Source: Rhizohabitans arisaemae (GTDB lineage Bacteria > Actinomycetota > Actinomycetes > Streptosporangiales > Streptosporangiaceae). Taken from it: a DNA stretch of 64,000 nt. Positions within the stretch are counted from its first letter, which is position 1. Each line of letters begins with the position of its first letter. The position numbers and the translations under genes were made by a program. This document shows, one piece after another, positions 28,790-39,486 of this stretch. A model generated the notes under the pieces. That model ran no database searches and was not told the DNA's origin. It saw only the letters and a program-made list of their open reading frames with translations. The DNA lies in contig NZ_BLRH01000035.1 in NCBI RefSeq assembly GCF_025996515.1, positions 372,001-436,000 of the forward strand. Direction: 5' to 3'.

Positions 28790-28840
28790 TGAATCGGTTC
28801 ACTGAACCGATTCAGTAACCAATCTTAGTGAACCGGTTCA
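28790..28840. promoter_or_regulatory. LacI-type operator cluster
   Basis: TGAATCGGTTCA (28790-28801) and its exact reverse complement TGAACCGATTCA (28803-28814) form a 25-bp palindrome. A third box, the self-palindromic TGAACCGGTTCA, lies at 28829-28840. All fit the central-CG dyads bound by LacI-family repressors. They sit between the divergent LacI gene and the amidohydrolase operon. Confidence 0.85.
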
Positions 28841-28916
28841 CCCCGCGCGCTGTCAAGGCGACGACATCCGCGACGTCCGCCCCCGGACCGCGGGTGGCGA
28901 CGACTAGGCTGTTCGC

Positions 28917-29924
28917 GTGCCCCAGCCGAGGAAGCGCGCGACGATACGCGAGGTGGCCAAGGCGACCGGCCTGTCCCCCGCCGCGGTCTCCTACGCCCTC
29001 CGCGGGATGCAGGTCTCCGAGGAGACGATGGAGCGGGTCCGCCAGGCCGCCGCCGAGCTGGGCTACGAGGCCGACCCGATCGCCCGCGCGCTCGCCAGCG
29101 GGCGGACCGGGATGATCGGCCTGCTCTGCGGCTCACTGGAGGACCTCTGGCAGCAGTCGCTCGCCGTGGGCATCGGCCGGGAGCTGCTGGACCGCGATCG
29201 GTACGCCCTCATCCTGGACGCCGGAGGCGACCCCGCGCGGGAGATCCTCCTCGCCCAGCGCCTGCGCGACCAGCGGGTGGACGGGCTGATCGTGCAGCCG
29301 CTGGACCCCTCCGCCGCCCTCTGGCGCGACCTCGCCCAGGCGCTCCCCGTCGTCTCCGTCGGCGACTCGCTCGACGCCGGGGCCACCGTGGGCGAGGTGG
29401 TGTTCGACAACCAGCTGGGCGTCGCGCTCTCCCTTGACCATCTGCACGAGCTCGGCCACCGCCGGCTGGCCGTGCTCACCCCCACCCGCCCCGGCACCCC
29501 TGATCGGCCCGCCGACCGATACGTGCTCGCGGCGGCGGAGCGGCTCGGGCTCGACGTCGCCCTGTGCACCTCGCCGCAGGCGCTGGGGGAGGCCACCTCG
29601 GTGGCCCGCCGGGTGCTCGCCGGCCCGTCCCGGCCGACCGCGGTGTTCTGCCTCTCCGATTCGATCGCGTACGGCGTCTACGCGGCGGCGGCCGAGCTCG
29701 GGCTCGCCGTCCCGGGCGACGTCTCCGTGATGGGATACGACGACCATCCGATGTCCGGGCTGCTCAGCCCCGCCCTCACCACGGTCGACTGGGACATCGC
29801 GGGTATCGTGCGCACCGCGGTCGAACTCGTGCTCGCGGCGGCGGACGGCGAGCCCCGCGCCCGCCGTACCGTCCAGGTCCCCTCGCTCCGCAGGCGCGGA
29901 TCGACCGCCCACCCCGCCCGCTGA
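28917..29924 (+). CDS. LacI-family repressor
   Basis: 335-residue repressor. The N-terminal HTH reads TIREVAKATGLSPAAVSYALRG, with hinge helix PIARALASGRT. The periplasmic-binding-like sensor domain includes RVDGLIVQPLD, GVALSLDHLHELGHRRLA and SVMGYDDHPMSGLLSPALTTV. Its GTG start lies 6 nt after TAGGCT (28905-28910), suggesting a leaderless transcript. Three operator boxes just upstream argue that it represses itself and the divergent amidohydrolase/dioxygenase operon. The inducer is unknown. Confidence 0.92.
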   Translation: MPQPRKRATIREVAKATGLSPAAVSYALRGMQVSEETMERVRQAAAELGYEADPIARALASGRTGMIGLLCGSLEDLWQQSLAVGIGRELLDRDRYALILDAGGDPAREILLAQRLRDQRVDGLIVQPLDPSAALWRDLAQALPVVSVGDSLDAGATVGEVVFDNQLGVALSLDHLHELGHRRLAVLTPTRPGTPDRPADRYVLAAAERLGLDVALCTSPQALGEATSVARRVLAGPSRPTAVFCLSDSIAYGVYAAAAELGLAVPGDVSVMGYDDHPMSGLLSPALTTVDWDIAGIVRTAVELVLAAADGEPRARRTVQVPSLRRRGSTAHPAR

Positions 29925-30009
29925 GGTTTTGGGGGGCGTCGCGCCGTGTGATGAGCGGCTTGGCGAGGTGGGAGTGGCATGATCGATATTTGCCGTTGAA
30001 GGAGCGACG

Positions 30010-30918
30010 ATGAATGATCCCCGTGAGGTGCTGACCCGGTCGGCACCCCCACCCGACCTGGTGATTCGATACGGTTCCTGGCCTGATCACATAATCGACG
30101 TACGGCTGCCGCACACCGAGGCGCCGGCCCCTTTGGTCGTCTTGCTGCACGGGGGGTTCTGGCGGGCGGAGTACGACCGCACCCATACCTGGCCCATGGC
30201 CGCGGCTTTGGCGGAGCGGGGATACGTGGTCTGCACCCCGGAGTTTCGGCGGATCGGGCACGAGGGCGGCGGTTGGCCGGGCACCTTCGACGACGTCGCC
30301 GCGGCGGTGGACGCCCTGCTCGGCCAGGAGGCCGAGGACGCGGAGGCGCCGCAGGGCGAGGCGGAGGCCGAGGGTGAGCCGAGGCGGACGGGTGGGCTGC
30401 TGATCCGCGCGGTGGGACGGGACCGGGTGGACCTGCAGCGTGCCGTGGTCATCGGGCACTCGGCCGGCGGCCATCTGGCGTTGTGGTCCGCGGCGCGGCA
30501 CCGGCTGCCGAAGGGGTCTCCGGGGTTTCGGGAGGAGCCGCTCCCGATCCGCGGGGTCGTCGCGCTGGCGGCGGTGTGCGATCTGGGGGCCGGAAGCGCC
30601 CTGGGGTTGGACGACGGGGCGGTCGACGAGCTGCTGGGCGGGTCGCCCGAGGAGCGCGGGGAGCGGTACGACGCGGCGGATCCGTCGCGGCTGGTCCCGT
30701 ACGACCTTCCGGTGGTCCTGGTGCACGGGGCGCTGGACGAGCAGGTCCCGGTGGGGCAGAGCCGGGGTTTCGCCGCGGCGGCCGGCGGCCTGGTGGAGCT
30801 GCGGGAACTTCCGGCGACCGAGCACTTCGGGGTGATCGACCCGCTCTCGCCGGCCTGGCCGCACGTGCTGGCCGCGGTCGCGGAGGCCTGCGACAGGTCA
30901 CCGTCCGCGCGGCGGTGA
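30010..30918 (+). CDS. alpha/beta hydrolase, kynurenine formamidase-like
   Basis: 302-residue alpha/beta hydrolase with the HGG oxyanion motif (LLHGGFW), nucleophile GHSAGGHLA, and acid and base in VHGALDEQVP and TEHFGVID. This arrangement is that of BD-FAE/kynurenine formamidase-like enzymes. A loop around residues 105-135 is Glu/Ala/Gly-rich (AEDAEAPQGEAEAEGEP) and looks like an expansion. No kynureninase or tryptophan dioxygenase neighbour is present, so the substrate is uncertain. ATG 30010 with GGAGCG upstream. Confidence 0.8.
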   Translation: MNDPREVLTRSAPPPDLVIRYGSWPDHIIDVRLPHTEAPAPLVVLLHGGFWRAEYDRTHTWPMAAALAERGYVVCTPEFRRIGHEGGGWPGTFDDVAAAVDALLGQEAEDAEAPQGEAEAEGEPRRTGGLLIRAVGRDRVDLQRAVVIGHSAGGHLALWSAARHRLPKGSPGFREEPLPIRGVVALAAVCDLGAGSALGLDDGAVDELLGGSPEERGERYDAADPSRLVPYDLPVVLVHGALDEQVPVGQSRGFAAAAGGLVELRELPATEHFGVIDPLSPAWPHVLAAVAEACDRSPSARR

Positions 30919-30976
30919 GGGGCCGTGGCCCGCGGCCGAGGAGGTCGGCCGCGAACCGGTTCCCCGTCGGTGCGGT

Positions 30977-31348
30977 CTAGTCGTCGCCGAGCACCAGGCT
31001 GAGCAGCCAGCTCACGATGCCGATGATGAGCGCGCCCCAGAAGGCGGCCATGAATCCCTCGACGGCGAACGGGATGTCCAGCCCGTCGGCGATCCAGCTC
31101 GTCAGCCAGAGCAGGCCCGCGTTGACCACCAGGGCGATCAGGCCCAGGGTGAGTATGTAGAACGCGCAGCCGATGGTCTTCACGATCGGCTTGATGATCG
31201 CGTTGACCAGTCCGAAGATCAGGGCGACCGCGAGGAGGGTGCCGATCTTGGTCGCCGTGGTGTCCGCGTCGACCGTGATCCCGTCGACGAGTTCGGTCGC
31301 GGCCCACAGCGCGGCGGCGACGACCACAATCCTGATGAGGATCTTCAT
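30977..31348 (-). CDS. phage holin family 4 / DUF360 membrane protein
   Basis: 123-residue protein with four transmembrane helices. The family signature IFGLVNAIIKPIVKTIG and the WGALIIGIVSWLLSLVLG C-terminus place it in the widespread bacterial "phage holin family" (YvlD-like). Despite the name these are chromosomal proteins of unknown, possibly envelope-stress, function. No phage genes lie nearby. Confidence 0.9.
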   Translation of the reverse strand: MKILIRIVVVAAALWAATELVDGITVDADTTATKIGTLLAVALIFGLVNAIIKPIVKTIGCAFYILTLGLIALVVNAGLLWLTSWIADGLDIPFAVEGFMAAFWGALIIGIVSWLLSLVLGDD

Positions 31349-31491
31349 GCTTCCGATCCTGGCACGTATTCGGGGTCTCGTGGAGTGGTGAACGGGGTTC
31401 GGTCGCCGGATCCGCCGTCGGTTCGGGGGCGCCGGGCGAGGTCCTCCGGTGTTTCACGGAGAAGGTGGTGTTTCGTGCCCATGCCTCCACG

Positions 31492-32310
31492 CTAAGCGCT
31501 GGGACGGTACGGCGTGCGGTCCGCCGGTGAACCCGCGGGGAAAGCCACGGCGGTGGCGCCCAGGAATCCGCGGTTCCCCCGCGGGCAGGACGGACGGCCG
31601 CGACCGTGTACGGCGAGCCGCCGGAACGTCCGGCCGTCCCGGGCCGGGCGGGTGGGGGTCCCGCGTCCGCCCGATACGGTGCCGCGCGGCCGGGCCGGCC
31701 GTACGGCGGGGGAGTCCGCGGCGGGCTCGTCGCCCTTGGCCGGTCCCCGGCGGCCGAGCAGGGACGCGGCCAGGACGAGCATGAGGATGATCTCCGCGAA
31801 GAGCACGGTCCGCTGGGCCAGTCCGTCACTGGTGAGCAGGAGCCCGGCCACGCCGAGCAGGCATCCCCCCGCGATCCAGGTCACGATTCGCGCGGTCGCC
31901 TCCAGCTCCGGGATTCCGGCGAGCCTCCGCGCGACCAGCAGCCCGGCGCCCGGGATGCCGAGCAGGGCGGCGCCCGCGCCGTACCGGTGGATGTATCCAC
32001 TCAAACTCACCACGTCGGCACCGGGGTCGGTGGGGAAGTACGCGGCCAGGAGCAGTCCGAGCGCGGCGAGGGCGAGCAGCCACTGCGCCAGGGGGTGTAC
32101 CCCCGGGCGGAGTTTGGAGAGCGCCAGCCCGAGCGCGACCAGCCCGGCGGCGAGGGAGGCCATGCTCGCCCCGAGCACGGCGGCCCCGTCCGGGTGGTGC
32201 GCGTACACGCTGATGAGCCCGGTGGTGCCGATGGCCATGTGGAGGTAGATCATAAACGCGAAGGCCAGCACCGTCCCGGTGACGGTCAGGCGGGCGTAGG
32301 TGCGGGTCAC
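31492..32310 (-). CDS. DUF998 integral membrane protein
   Basis: 272-residue membrane protein with six helices in the first 190 residues (MTRTYARLTVTGTVLAFAF and on) and the DUF998 pattern, including FPTDPGADVVSLSGYIHRYGA. After residue about 190 the chain becomes Arg/Pro/Gly-rich and uninformative for about 80 residues. This suggests the normal stop was lost and translation runs into former non-coding DNA. Function unknown. Confidence 0.8.
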   Translation of the reverse strand: MTRTYARLTVTGTVLAFAFMIYLHMAIGTTGLISVYAHHPDGAAVLGASMASLAAGLVALGLALSKLRPGVHPLAQWLLALAALGLLLAAYFPTDPGADVVSLSGYIHRYGAGAALLGIPGAGLLVARRLAGIPELEATARIVTWIAGGCLLGVAGLLLTSDGLAQRTVLFAEIILMLVLAASLLGRRGPAKGDEPAADSPAVRPARPRGTVSGGRGTPTRPARDGRTFRRLAVHGRGRPSCPRGNRGFLGATAVAFPAGSPADRTPYRPSA

Positions 32311-32671
32311 TGCGGCGGTCCTCTTCTTCGTTCGGGGTGTGCATCGAACGTACGGACCGCGAGGGGGGTGAATCGTCCGGCCAGGTGGGGATCTTCCCCC
32401 TGCGACTCCGGAGGGAGAACCCCTAGCTCCGCACTGCGTCCCAGGGCGTCGGCGGAGCGGAGGAGTGGTACCTGAGGAGGAGGCGATCTGGGCCGTCGGG
32501 AGGGTTGACCACGCCGACCTGCGGCGATGCGGCCGCTTCGGATCGGCGGGACGTCATCTGGGGGAGTATGCCCCTAAGGGGGGTCACCCCCCGGGTTCAT
32601 GGTCGAGGAGTGAGTAAGCCCCGTACCCGTTCCACGGCGTCCGATCGGCGGGCCACCTGGGGCAAAGGCAA
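32311..32671. other. no convincing gene
   Basis: Contains G-rich/C-rich self-complementary tracts, for example CCCCTAAGGGGGG at 32572-32584 and the following CCCCCC run. No coding region with a start, ribosome site and family match is visible. Confidence 0.45.
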
Positions 32672-32698
32672 GACCCGGCCTGCGGGGCAGGCCGGGTC
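32672..32698. terminator. hairpin terminator
   Basis: GACCCGGCCT (32672-32681) pairs with AGGCCGGGTC (32689-32698) around a 7-nt loop, 7 nt from the stop of the leftward gene. Confidence 0.75.
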
Positions 32699-32704
32699 AC
32701 GGGG

Positions 32705-33757
32705 TCAGCGGAGGGATTTCAGCGAGGAGATCACCGTGGTGATGTCCCGCCAATGGCGGCGGTGGGTGTCGGGAATGCTCATGAAGATCATGGCGGGCCG
32801 CTTCTTGCCCACGTTGACCAGGCCGACGGCGGAGACGGACTCCCTGCTCTTCCCCTTGACCGTGTACTTCGCGGTGAAGACCAGGAGCCAGCCCTTGCGC
32901 TTGCCCGCCTTGAGCTCCTGGGAGGCGCGCCAGGAGACGGTGGTGCCCTTGGGGTGGAAGCGGAGCGTCCAGCGGGCGATGTCGGCGGCGGCCAGCCGGA
33001 GGTTCTTCTGCGGCTCCAGCGGCATCGGGGCCGAGGCGATCCAGGCGGGGGCCTTGTCGCGCAGGGTGCCCTTGAGGAAGCGCTTGTGCGCGAACGGCGA
33101 GGGCGGCGCGGTGCCCCAGGGGCTGACCAGTTTGGCGTAGGAGATGCCGGTGCGCCGGTCGGTGATCCGCCCCTTGGCCTTGGTGGCCTTGCCGGGCAGG
33201 GCGCCCAGCCGCTTCTTCGCCGGCGGCGGGGGAAGCTTCTCCACACCCGGGGGCTTGGCGGGGGTGACGGTCGGGGTCGGCGTGGGCCCGAGGCCGCCGG
33301 CCGAGCCCGGGGGGAGGGTCACGGTGGCGATCGGCGTCAGGGTCACCGAGGTGCCCGGCGAGGGAACCCCCGCGGCCAGCGGCACCGGGGTCGCCTGGGG
33401 CGGGGCGTCGGTGGGCGACGGGGGGACCGAGCCCGCGGACGGGGAGGGCAGGGCCCTGTTGCCCAGCGGCGCGGCGGCGACCTTGTCGTCGGCGGACGGC
33501 CGGTTGATCAAGAAGAAGGCGACACCGACCACGGCGACCACGGCCACCCCGCCCGCGACGAGGCGGTAGATGACCCGCATGGGCAGATCGCCGATTCGAG
33601 TCCGCTTTGAGCTGCGGGGATCCGGCTGGGGCGCCGGCTGCGGCGGTTCTTCGACCTTGATCCGGGGAAGCGGGGTGGTCTCCGCTTCGGCGAGCACGTA
33701 GGTCGGCTGCCATTTGGATCGGTCGGTGTTGTTCCATTCACCCGGCTCGTCTGACAC
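32705..33757 (-). CDS. membrane-anchored protein of unknown function
   Basis: 350-residue protein with a cytoplasmic N-terminus (about 60 residues, charged and Pro-rich). It has one transmembrane helix near residues 64-85 (LVAGGVAVVAVVGVAFFLI), then a long Pro/Thr/Ser/Val linker (about 95-175). A C-terminal extracytoplasmic domain of about 160 residues contains SYAKLVSPWGTAP and AMIFMSIPDTHRRHWRD. The layout is that of actinomycete surface proteins. No enzyme motif was recognised. Confidence 0.8.
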   Translation of the reverse strand: MSDEPGEWNNTDRSKWQPTYVLAEAETTPLPRIKVEEPPQPAPQPDPRSSKRTRIGDLPMRVIYRLVAGGVAVVAVVGVAFFLINRPSADDKVAAAPLGNRALPSPSAGSVPPSPTDAPPQATPVPLAAGVPSPGTSVTLTPIATVTLPPGSAGGLGPTPTPTVTPAKPPGVEKLPPPPAKKRLGALPGKATKAKGRITDRRTGISYAKLVSPWGTAPPSPFAHKRFLKGTLRDKAPAWIASAPMPLEPQKNLRLAAADIARWTLRFHPKGTTVSWRASQELKAGKRKGWLLVFTAKYTVKGKSRESVSAVGLVNVGKKRPAMIFMSIPDTHRRHWRDITTVISSLKSLR

Positions 33758-33979
33758 GGCGGGAGCTTACGGCAATCCGACCTCATTCCGGGCCTGGTCA
33801 AATCACGCTTTGAGAACGAAGAACCCGACGAACAGTGGCAGAGGTGGCTAACCCCACCTTTCACTTCAACCTCATGAGATACCACCACGAATCGTCAATT
33901 TGGGTGTCAGTGCCCTCCTCGCGGTCGGCGTCGGTCGGCGTGTGGTGGTTTGGGTGACGGCGGCGGGTGCGGTGTGTGG

Positions 33980-34031
33980 GTGATCGTTGTGGTGTGCGGC
34001 CCCCAAGGGGTGCGGACAGCGCAACGATCAC
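33980..34031. repeat. 52-bp palindromic extragenic repeat, copy C
   Basis: GTGATCGTTG at 33980-33989 and CAACGATCAC at 34022-34031, perfect arms. The centre has CCCC/GGGG pairing. Length is identical to copies A and B at about 20.6 kb. Confidence 0.8.
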
Positions 34032-34247
34032 TGGGCCGTACGGCTGGGGCGGCGGCTGGGTCGGGTGGTGGTGGCCTGTGCTTCGGCGGTTGGCGCGGTG
34101 GTCTGCGGGGTGCGTTTCGCGGCAGGCCGGCGGCGGAAGGTAGCACGGTGATTACGTGGTGAAGTCGCCGGGTTTGGTCGGGCGTGGGACCGGCGGTCCG
34201 GTGGGGCGGGAAGCAGGCGTGTCAGGGGGCCTTTGGGGGGTGCGTAG

Positions 34248-34292
34248 GGAACGCGTCAAGGTTCATGTGGTTCGCATATGGAACGCGTTAAG
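34248..34292 (+). promoter_or_regulatory. direct repeats upstream of kdp
   Basis: GGAACGCGTCAAG (34248-34260) and GGAACGCGTTAAG (34280-34292) differ at one base and are offset by 32 bp, about three helical turns, 140 nt before the first operon ORF. They are candidate binding sites for the response regulator KdpE encoded in the same operon. Confidence 0.45.
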
Positions 34293-34429
34293 ACAAGGCA
34301 AATGTCCCTTTTGAGGATGTTTGCTCAGTCTGGGCCCATGGGGGACGGGCTCGGGAGCGGTCGTCCGGCCACTCCCGTCGTGGCGCATCCGGGGCGCCTT
34401 CCCACACAAGACAAGGACTGAAGAACCAG

Positions 34430-34513
34430 ATGGGTGACGTGATCTTCATCGTCCTGACAGTGGCGATCTTCGCCCTGTTCGGGCTGGTCGTGAAGGCGGT
34501 GGAACGGCTGTGA
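34430..34513 (+). CDS. 27-residue membrane ORF at the head of kdp
   Basis: MGDVIFIVLTVAIFALFGLV and seven more residues: one hydrophobic helix with a basic C-terminal end (KAVERL). It precedes kdpF in the same orientation. Its size and style resemble KdpF, but a separate KdpF follows at 34566, so this is a second mini-subunit candidate. Too short for homology to be decisive. Confidence 0.55.
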   Translation: MGDVIFIVLTVAIFALFGLVVKAVERL

Positions 34514-34565
34514 GGAGTAAGCACGCCGACTCACGCCCCGCCTCGCTCCGGGATCGGAGCGTTCG

Positions 34566-34655
34566 ATGACACCGGACAACCTGATCGGCCTCGTGCTCGC
34601 CGTGGGCCTGGTGGTCTTCCTGGTCGCTGCCCTGCTGTTCCCGGAGCGGTTTTGA
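34566..34655 (+). CDS. kdpF: K+-transporting ATPase subunit KdpF
   Basis: 29-residue single-helix protein (MTPDNLIGLVLAVGLVVFLV, ending FPERF), located directly before kdpA as in other kdp operons. KdpF stabilises the KdpABC complex in the membrane. Confidence 0.8.
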   Translation: MTPDNLIGLVLAVGLVVFLVAALLFPERF

Positions 34656-34670
34656 AATGAGTACAGCCTG

Positions 34671-36332
34671 ATGAACCCCACACTGGCAGGGATCCTCTTC
34701 ATCGGATCCCTCGTCCTCGCCCTGGCGCTCGTGTACCGCCCCTTCGGCGGCTACATGTACCGGGTCTACACCGGAACCGGGCACCTCGCTCCCGAGAAGT
34801 TCATCTACCGCCTCATCGGCGTCAAAGCGGACTCCGAGCAGCGGTGGGGCACCTACGTCCGGAGCATCCTCGCCTTCTCCCTGGTCTCCGTTCTCCTCCT
34901 GTACGGCCTCCAGCGGCTCCAGGACAAGCTGCTGTTCAACCTCGGCTTCGACCCCGTGGTCGACCACGTCGCGTGGAACACCGCGATCAGCTTCGTCACC
35001 AACACCAACTGGCAGGCCTACTCCGGTGAGTCCACCATGGGGTACCTCGTCCAGATGGCCGGGCTCGCCGTCCAGAACTTCGTCTCCGCGGCGGTCGGCA
35101 TGTCCGTGGCGATCGCCCTGGTCCGGGGCTTCGCCCGGAGCAAGACCGACCTGCTCGGCAACTTCTGGGTGGACCTGGTCCGGGGGACGGTCCGGATCCT
35201 GCTGCCGATCGCCTTCGTCGGCGCGCTCGTCCTGGTGGCGGGCGGCCTGATCCAGAACTTCAACGGAATCCAGACGGTCGCCACCCTGGCGGGCGGCGAG
35301 CAGAGCATCACCGGCGGTCCGGTCGCCTCCCAGGAGGTCATCAAGGAGCTCGGCACCAACGGCGGCGGCTTCTACAACGCCAACTCCGCCCACCCGTTCG
35401 AGAACACCACGAGCTGGACCAACTGGTTTGAGATCTTCCTGATCCTGGTGATCCCGTTCACGCTCACCCGGACCTTCGGCCTCATGGTCAAGGACAAGCG
35501 CCAGGGCTACGCGATCCTCGCCGTCATGGCGACCCTCGCCATCGCCAGCGTCACCCTGGTCAACCTCGCCGAGATCTCCCACAACGGGACCGTGCCGCAG
35601 GCGGTGGGCGCCGCGACCGAGGGCAAGGAGGTCCGGTTCGGCGTCTCCAACTCGGCGACGTTCGGCGCGGCCACCACCCTGACCAGCACCGGCGCGGTCA
35701 ACTCCTTCCACGACTCCTACACCGCGCTCGGCGGCGGCATGCTCATGTTCAACATGATGCTGGGCGAGGTCGCGCCCGGCGGGGTCGGCGCGGGCCTGTA
35801 CGGCATGCTCATCCTCGCCGTGATCGCGGTCTTCGTCGCGGGGCTCATGGTCGGCCGGACCCCCGAGTACCTGGGCAAGCGGATCGGTGCCCGCGAGATC
35901 AAGTTCGCGGCGCTGTACTTCCTGGTCACCCCGGCCCTGGTGCTGATCGGTACGGCGGCCGCGATGGCCTCGCCGGAGCAGCGGGCGAGCATGCTCAACA
36001 CCGGCCCGCACGGTTTCTCCGAGGTCCTCTACGCCTTCACCTCGGCGGCCAACAACAACGGTTCGGCCTTCGCGGGCATCACGGTGAACACCCCGTGGTA
36101 CGACACCGCGCTCGGCCTGGCCATGGTGTTCGGCCGCTTCCTGCCGATCATCTTCGTGCTCGCCCTCGCGGGCTCCCTCGCCGCCCAGCAGCCGGTGCCG
36201 GTCTCCGCGGGCACGCTCCCCACCTATCGGCCGCAGTTCGTCGGCCTGGTCGTCGGCGTGACGGTCATCCTCGTCGCCCTGACGTACCTGCCGGCGCTCG
36301 CCCTCGGCCCGCTCGCAGAAGGAATTCGCTGA
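34671..36332 (+). CDS. kdpA: K+-transporting ATPase subunit A
   Basis: 553-residue channel-like subunit that binds and carries K+ across the membrane. It has about ten helices and four selectivity-filter-like loops, including [26 protein letters not shown] and [10 protein letters not shown]. The length is normal. It ends in a stop that precedes the kdpB ATG by 2 nt. Confidence 0.96.
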   Translation: MNPTLAGILFIGSLVLALALVYRPFGGYMYRVYTGTGHLAPEKFIYRLIGVKADSEQRWGTYVRSILAFSLVSVLLLYGLQRLQDKLLFNLGFDPVVDHVAWNTAISFVTNTNWQAYSGESTMGYLVQMAGLAVQNFVSAAVGMSVAIALVRGFARSKTDLLGNFWVDLVRGTVRILLPIAFVGALVLVAGGLIQNFNGIQTVATLAGGEQSITGGPVASQEVIKELGTNGGGFYNANSAHPFENTTSWTNWFEIFLILVIPFTLTRTFGLMVKDKRQGYAILAVMATLAIASVTLVNLAEISHNGTVPQAVGAATEGKEVRFGVSNSATFGAATTLTSTGAVNSFHDSYTALGGGMLMFNMMLGEVAPGGVGAGLYGMLILAVIAVFVAGLMVGRTPEYLGKRIGAREIKFAALYFLVTPALVLIGTAAAMASPEQRASMLNTGPHGFSEVLYAFTSAANNNGSAFAGITVNTPWYDTALGLAMVFGRFLPIIFVLALAGSLAAQQPVPVSAGTLPTYRPQFVGLVVGVTVILVALTYLPALALGPLAEGIR

Positions 36333-36334
36333 CC

Positions 36335-38509
<2,175 letters not shown>

Positions 38510-38510
38510 C

Positions 38511-39380
38511 ATGCGCATGAACAGTTGGATTCGTCAGCACTTGGCAGCATTGCGGGCGTTGCTCGTGCTCACCGTGCTGCTCGGAGTCGCCTACCCGGCG
38601 GCGGTCTGGGCCGTCGCCAGGGTCCCCGGCCTCAACCACAAGGCCGAAGGCTCCCTCATCTCGGTCGACGGGAAGACCGTCGGCAGCGAGATCATCGGCC
38701 AGTCCTTCACCGACGCGGAGGGCAATCCCCTCAAGCAGTACTTCCAGAGCAGGCCGTCGGCCGCAGGAGCCGGCTACGACCCGCTCTCCACCGCCGCGAG
38801 CAACCTCGGCCCCGAGGACGTCCTCGACACGCTCCCCATCCCGGGTGCCAAGGACGATGAGGGCAACCCGGACGAGGGCAAGCAGAGCCTGCTCACCCAG
38901 GTGTGCGCCCGGAGCAAGGCGATCGGCGAGCTCGAAGGCGTCGACGGCGGGCGCCCGTACTGCACGCAGGACGGGGTCGGCGCGGTGCTCAAGGTCTTCC
39001 CGGACCGAGCCGTCAGCGTCAACCAGGCCTGTCCGGCCACGCCGTTCGTCGCCGCCTACCAGGGGCGCCCGGTGGAATGCGGTAAACCTGGCGAAGACTA
39101 CGCGAGCGGCCGTACTGTACCGATAAGGGGGAACATCAAGGCTGTGGTCCCGCCCGACGCGGTCACCGCGAGCGGCAGCGGCCTCGACCCGCACATCACC
39201 CCGGCCTACGCCGAGCTGCAGGCCCCCCGGGTCGCCACGGCGCGGGGGATGGACGTCGGCAAGGTGCGGGAGCTCATCGCCGAGCACACCGTCACCCGGA
39301 CGCTCGGCTTCATGGGCGAACCCGCCGTCAACGTCCTGGAGCTCAACCTCGCCCTGGACCGGGCGAAGGCCGGCTCCTGA
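38511..39380 (+). CDS. kdpC: K+-transporting ATPase subunit C, with insertion
   Basis: 289-residue subunit with one N-terminal helix (LVLTVLLGVAYPAAVWAV) and an extracytoplasmic domain. Family blocks QYFQSRPSAAG, TASGSGLDPHITP, VRELIAEHT and VNVLELNLALD are present. Enterobacterial KdpC is about 190 residues; here about 95 extra residues lie between SNLG and VTASGSG (roughly residues 100-205). They contain four Cys that could form disulfides. Confidence 0.94.
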   Translation: MRMNSWIRQHLAALRALLVLTVLLGVAYPAAVWAVARVPGLNHKAEGSLISVDGKTVGSEIIGQSFTDAEGNPLKQYFQSRPSAAGAGYDPLSTAASNLGPEDVLDTLPIPGAKDDEGNPDEGKQSLLTQVCARSKAIGELEGVDGGRPYCTQDGVGAVLKVFPDRAVSVNQACPATPFVAAYQGRPVECGKPGEDYASGRTVPIRGNIKAVVPPDAVTASGSGLDPHITPAYAELQAPRVATARGMDVGKVRELIAEHTVTRTLGFMGEPAVNVLELNLALDRAKAGS

Positions 39381-39486
39381 CCGGCGGGACACCGGCGGGT
39401 CGAGTAGAGGAGGAGATCGACCGGAGGGGAAACCGGACACCGGTGTACCCTCCGAGGCTCCAGAGCACCGAGGCACGGAGGTGTGA

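Larger units (their letters stand above)
33758..34429. other. long intergenic region before the kdp operon
   Basis: No gene is seen. It holds a copy of the 52-bp palindromic repeat (33980-34031), a G-rich tract around 34180-34240, and a pair of 13-nt direct repeats (34248-34292) upstream of the potassium operon. Confidence 0.6.

Noticed and set aside
30977-31348. Holin-named protein as evidence of a prophage
   Set aside because: The family is chromosomal and no other phage gene is near.
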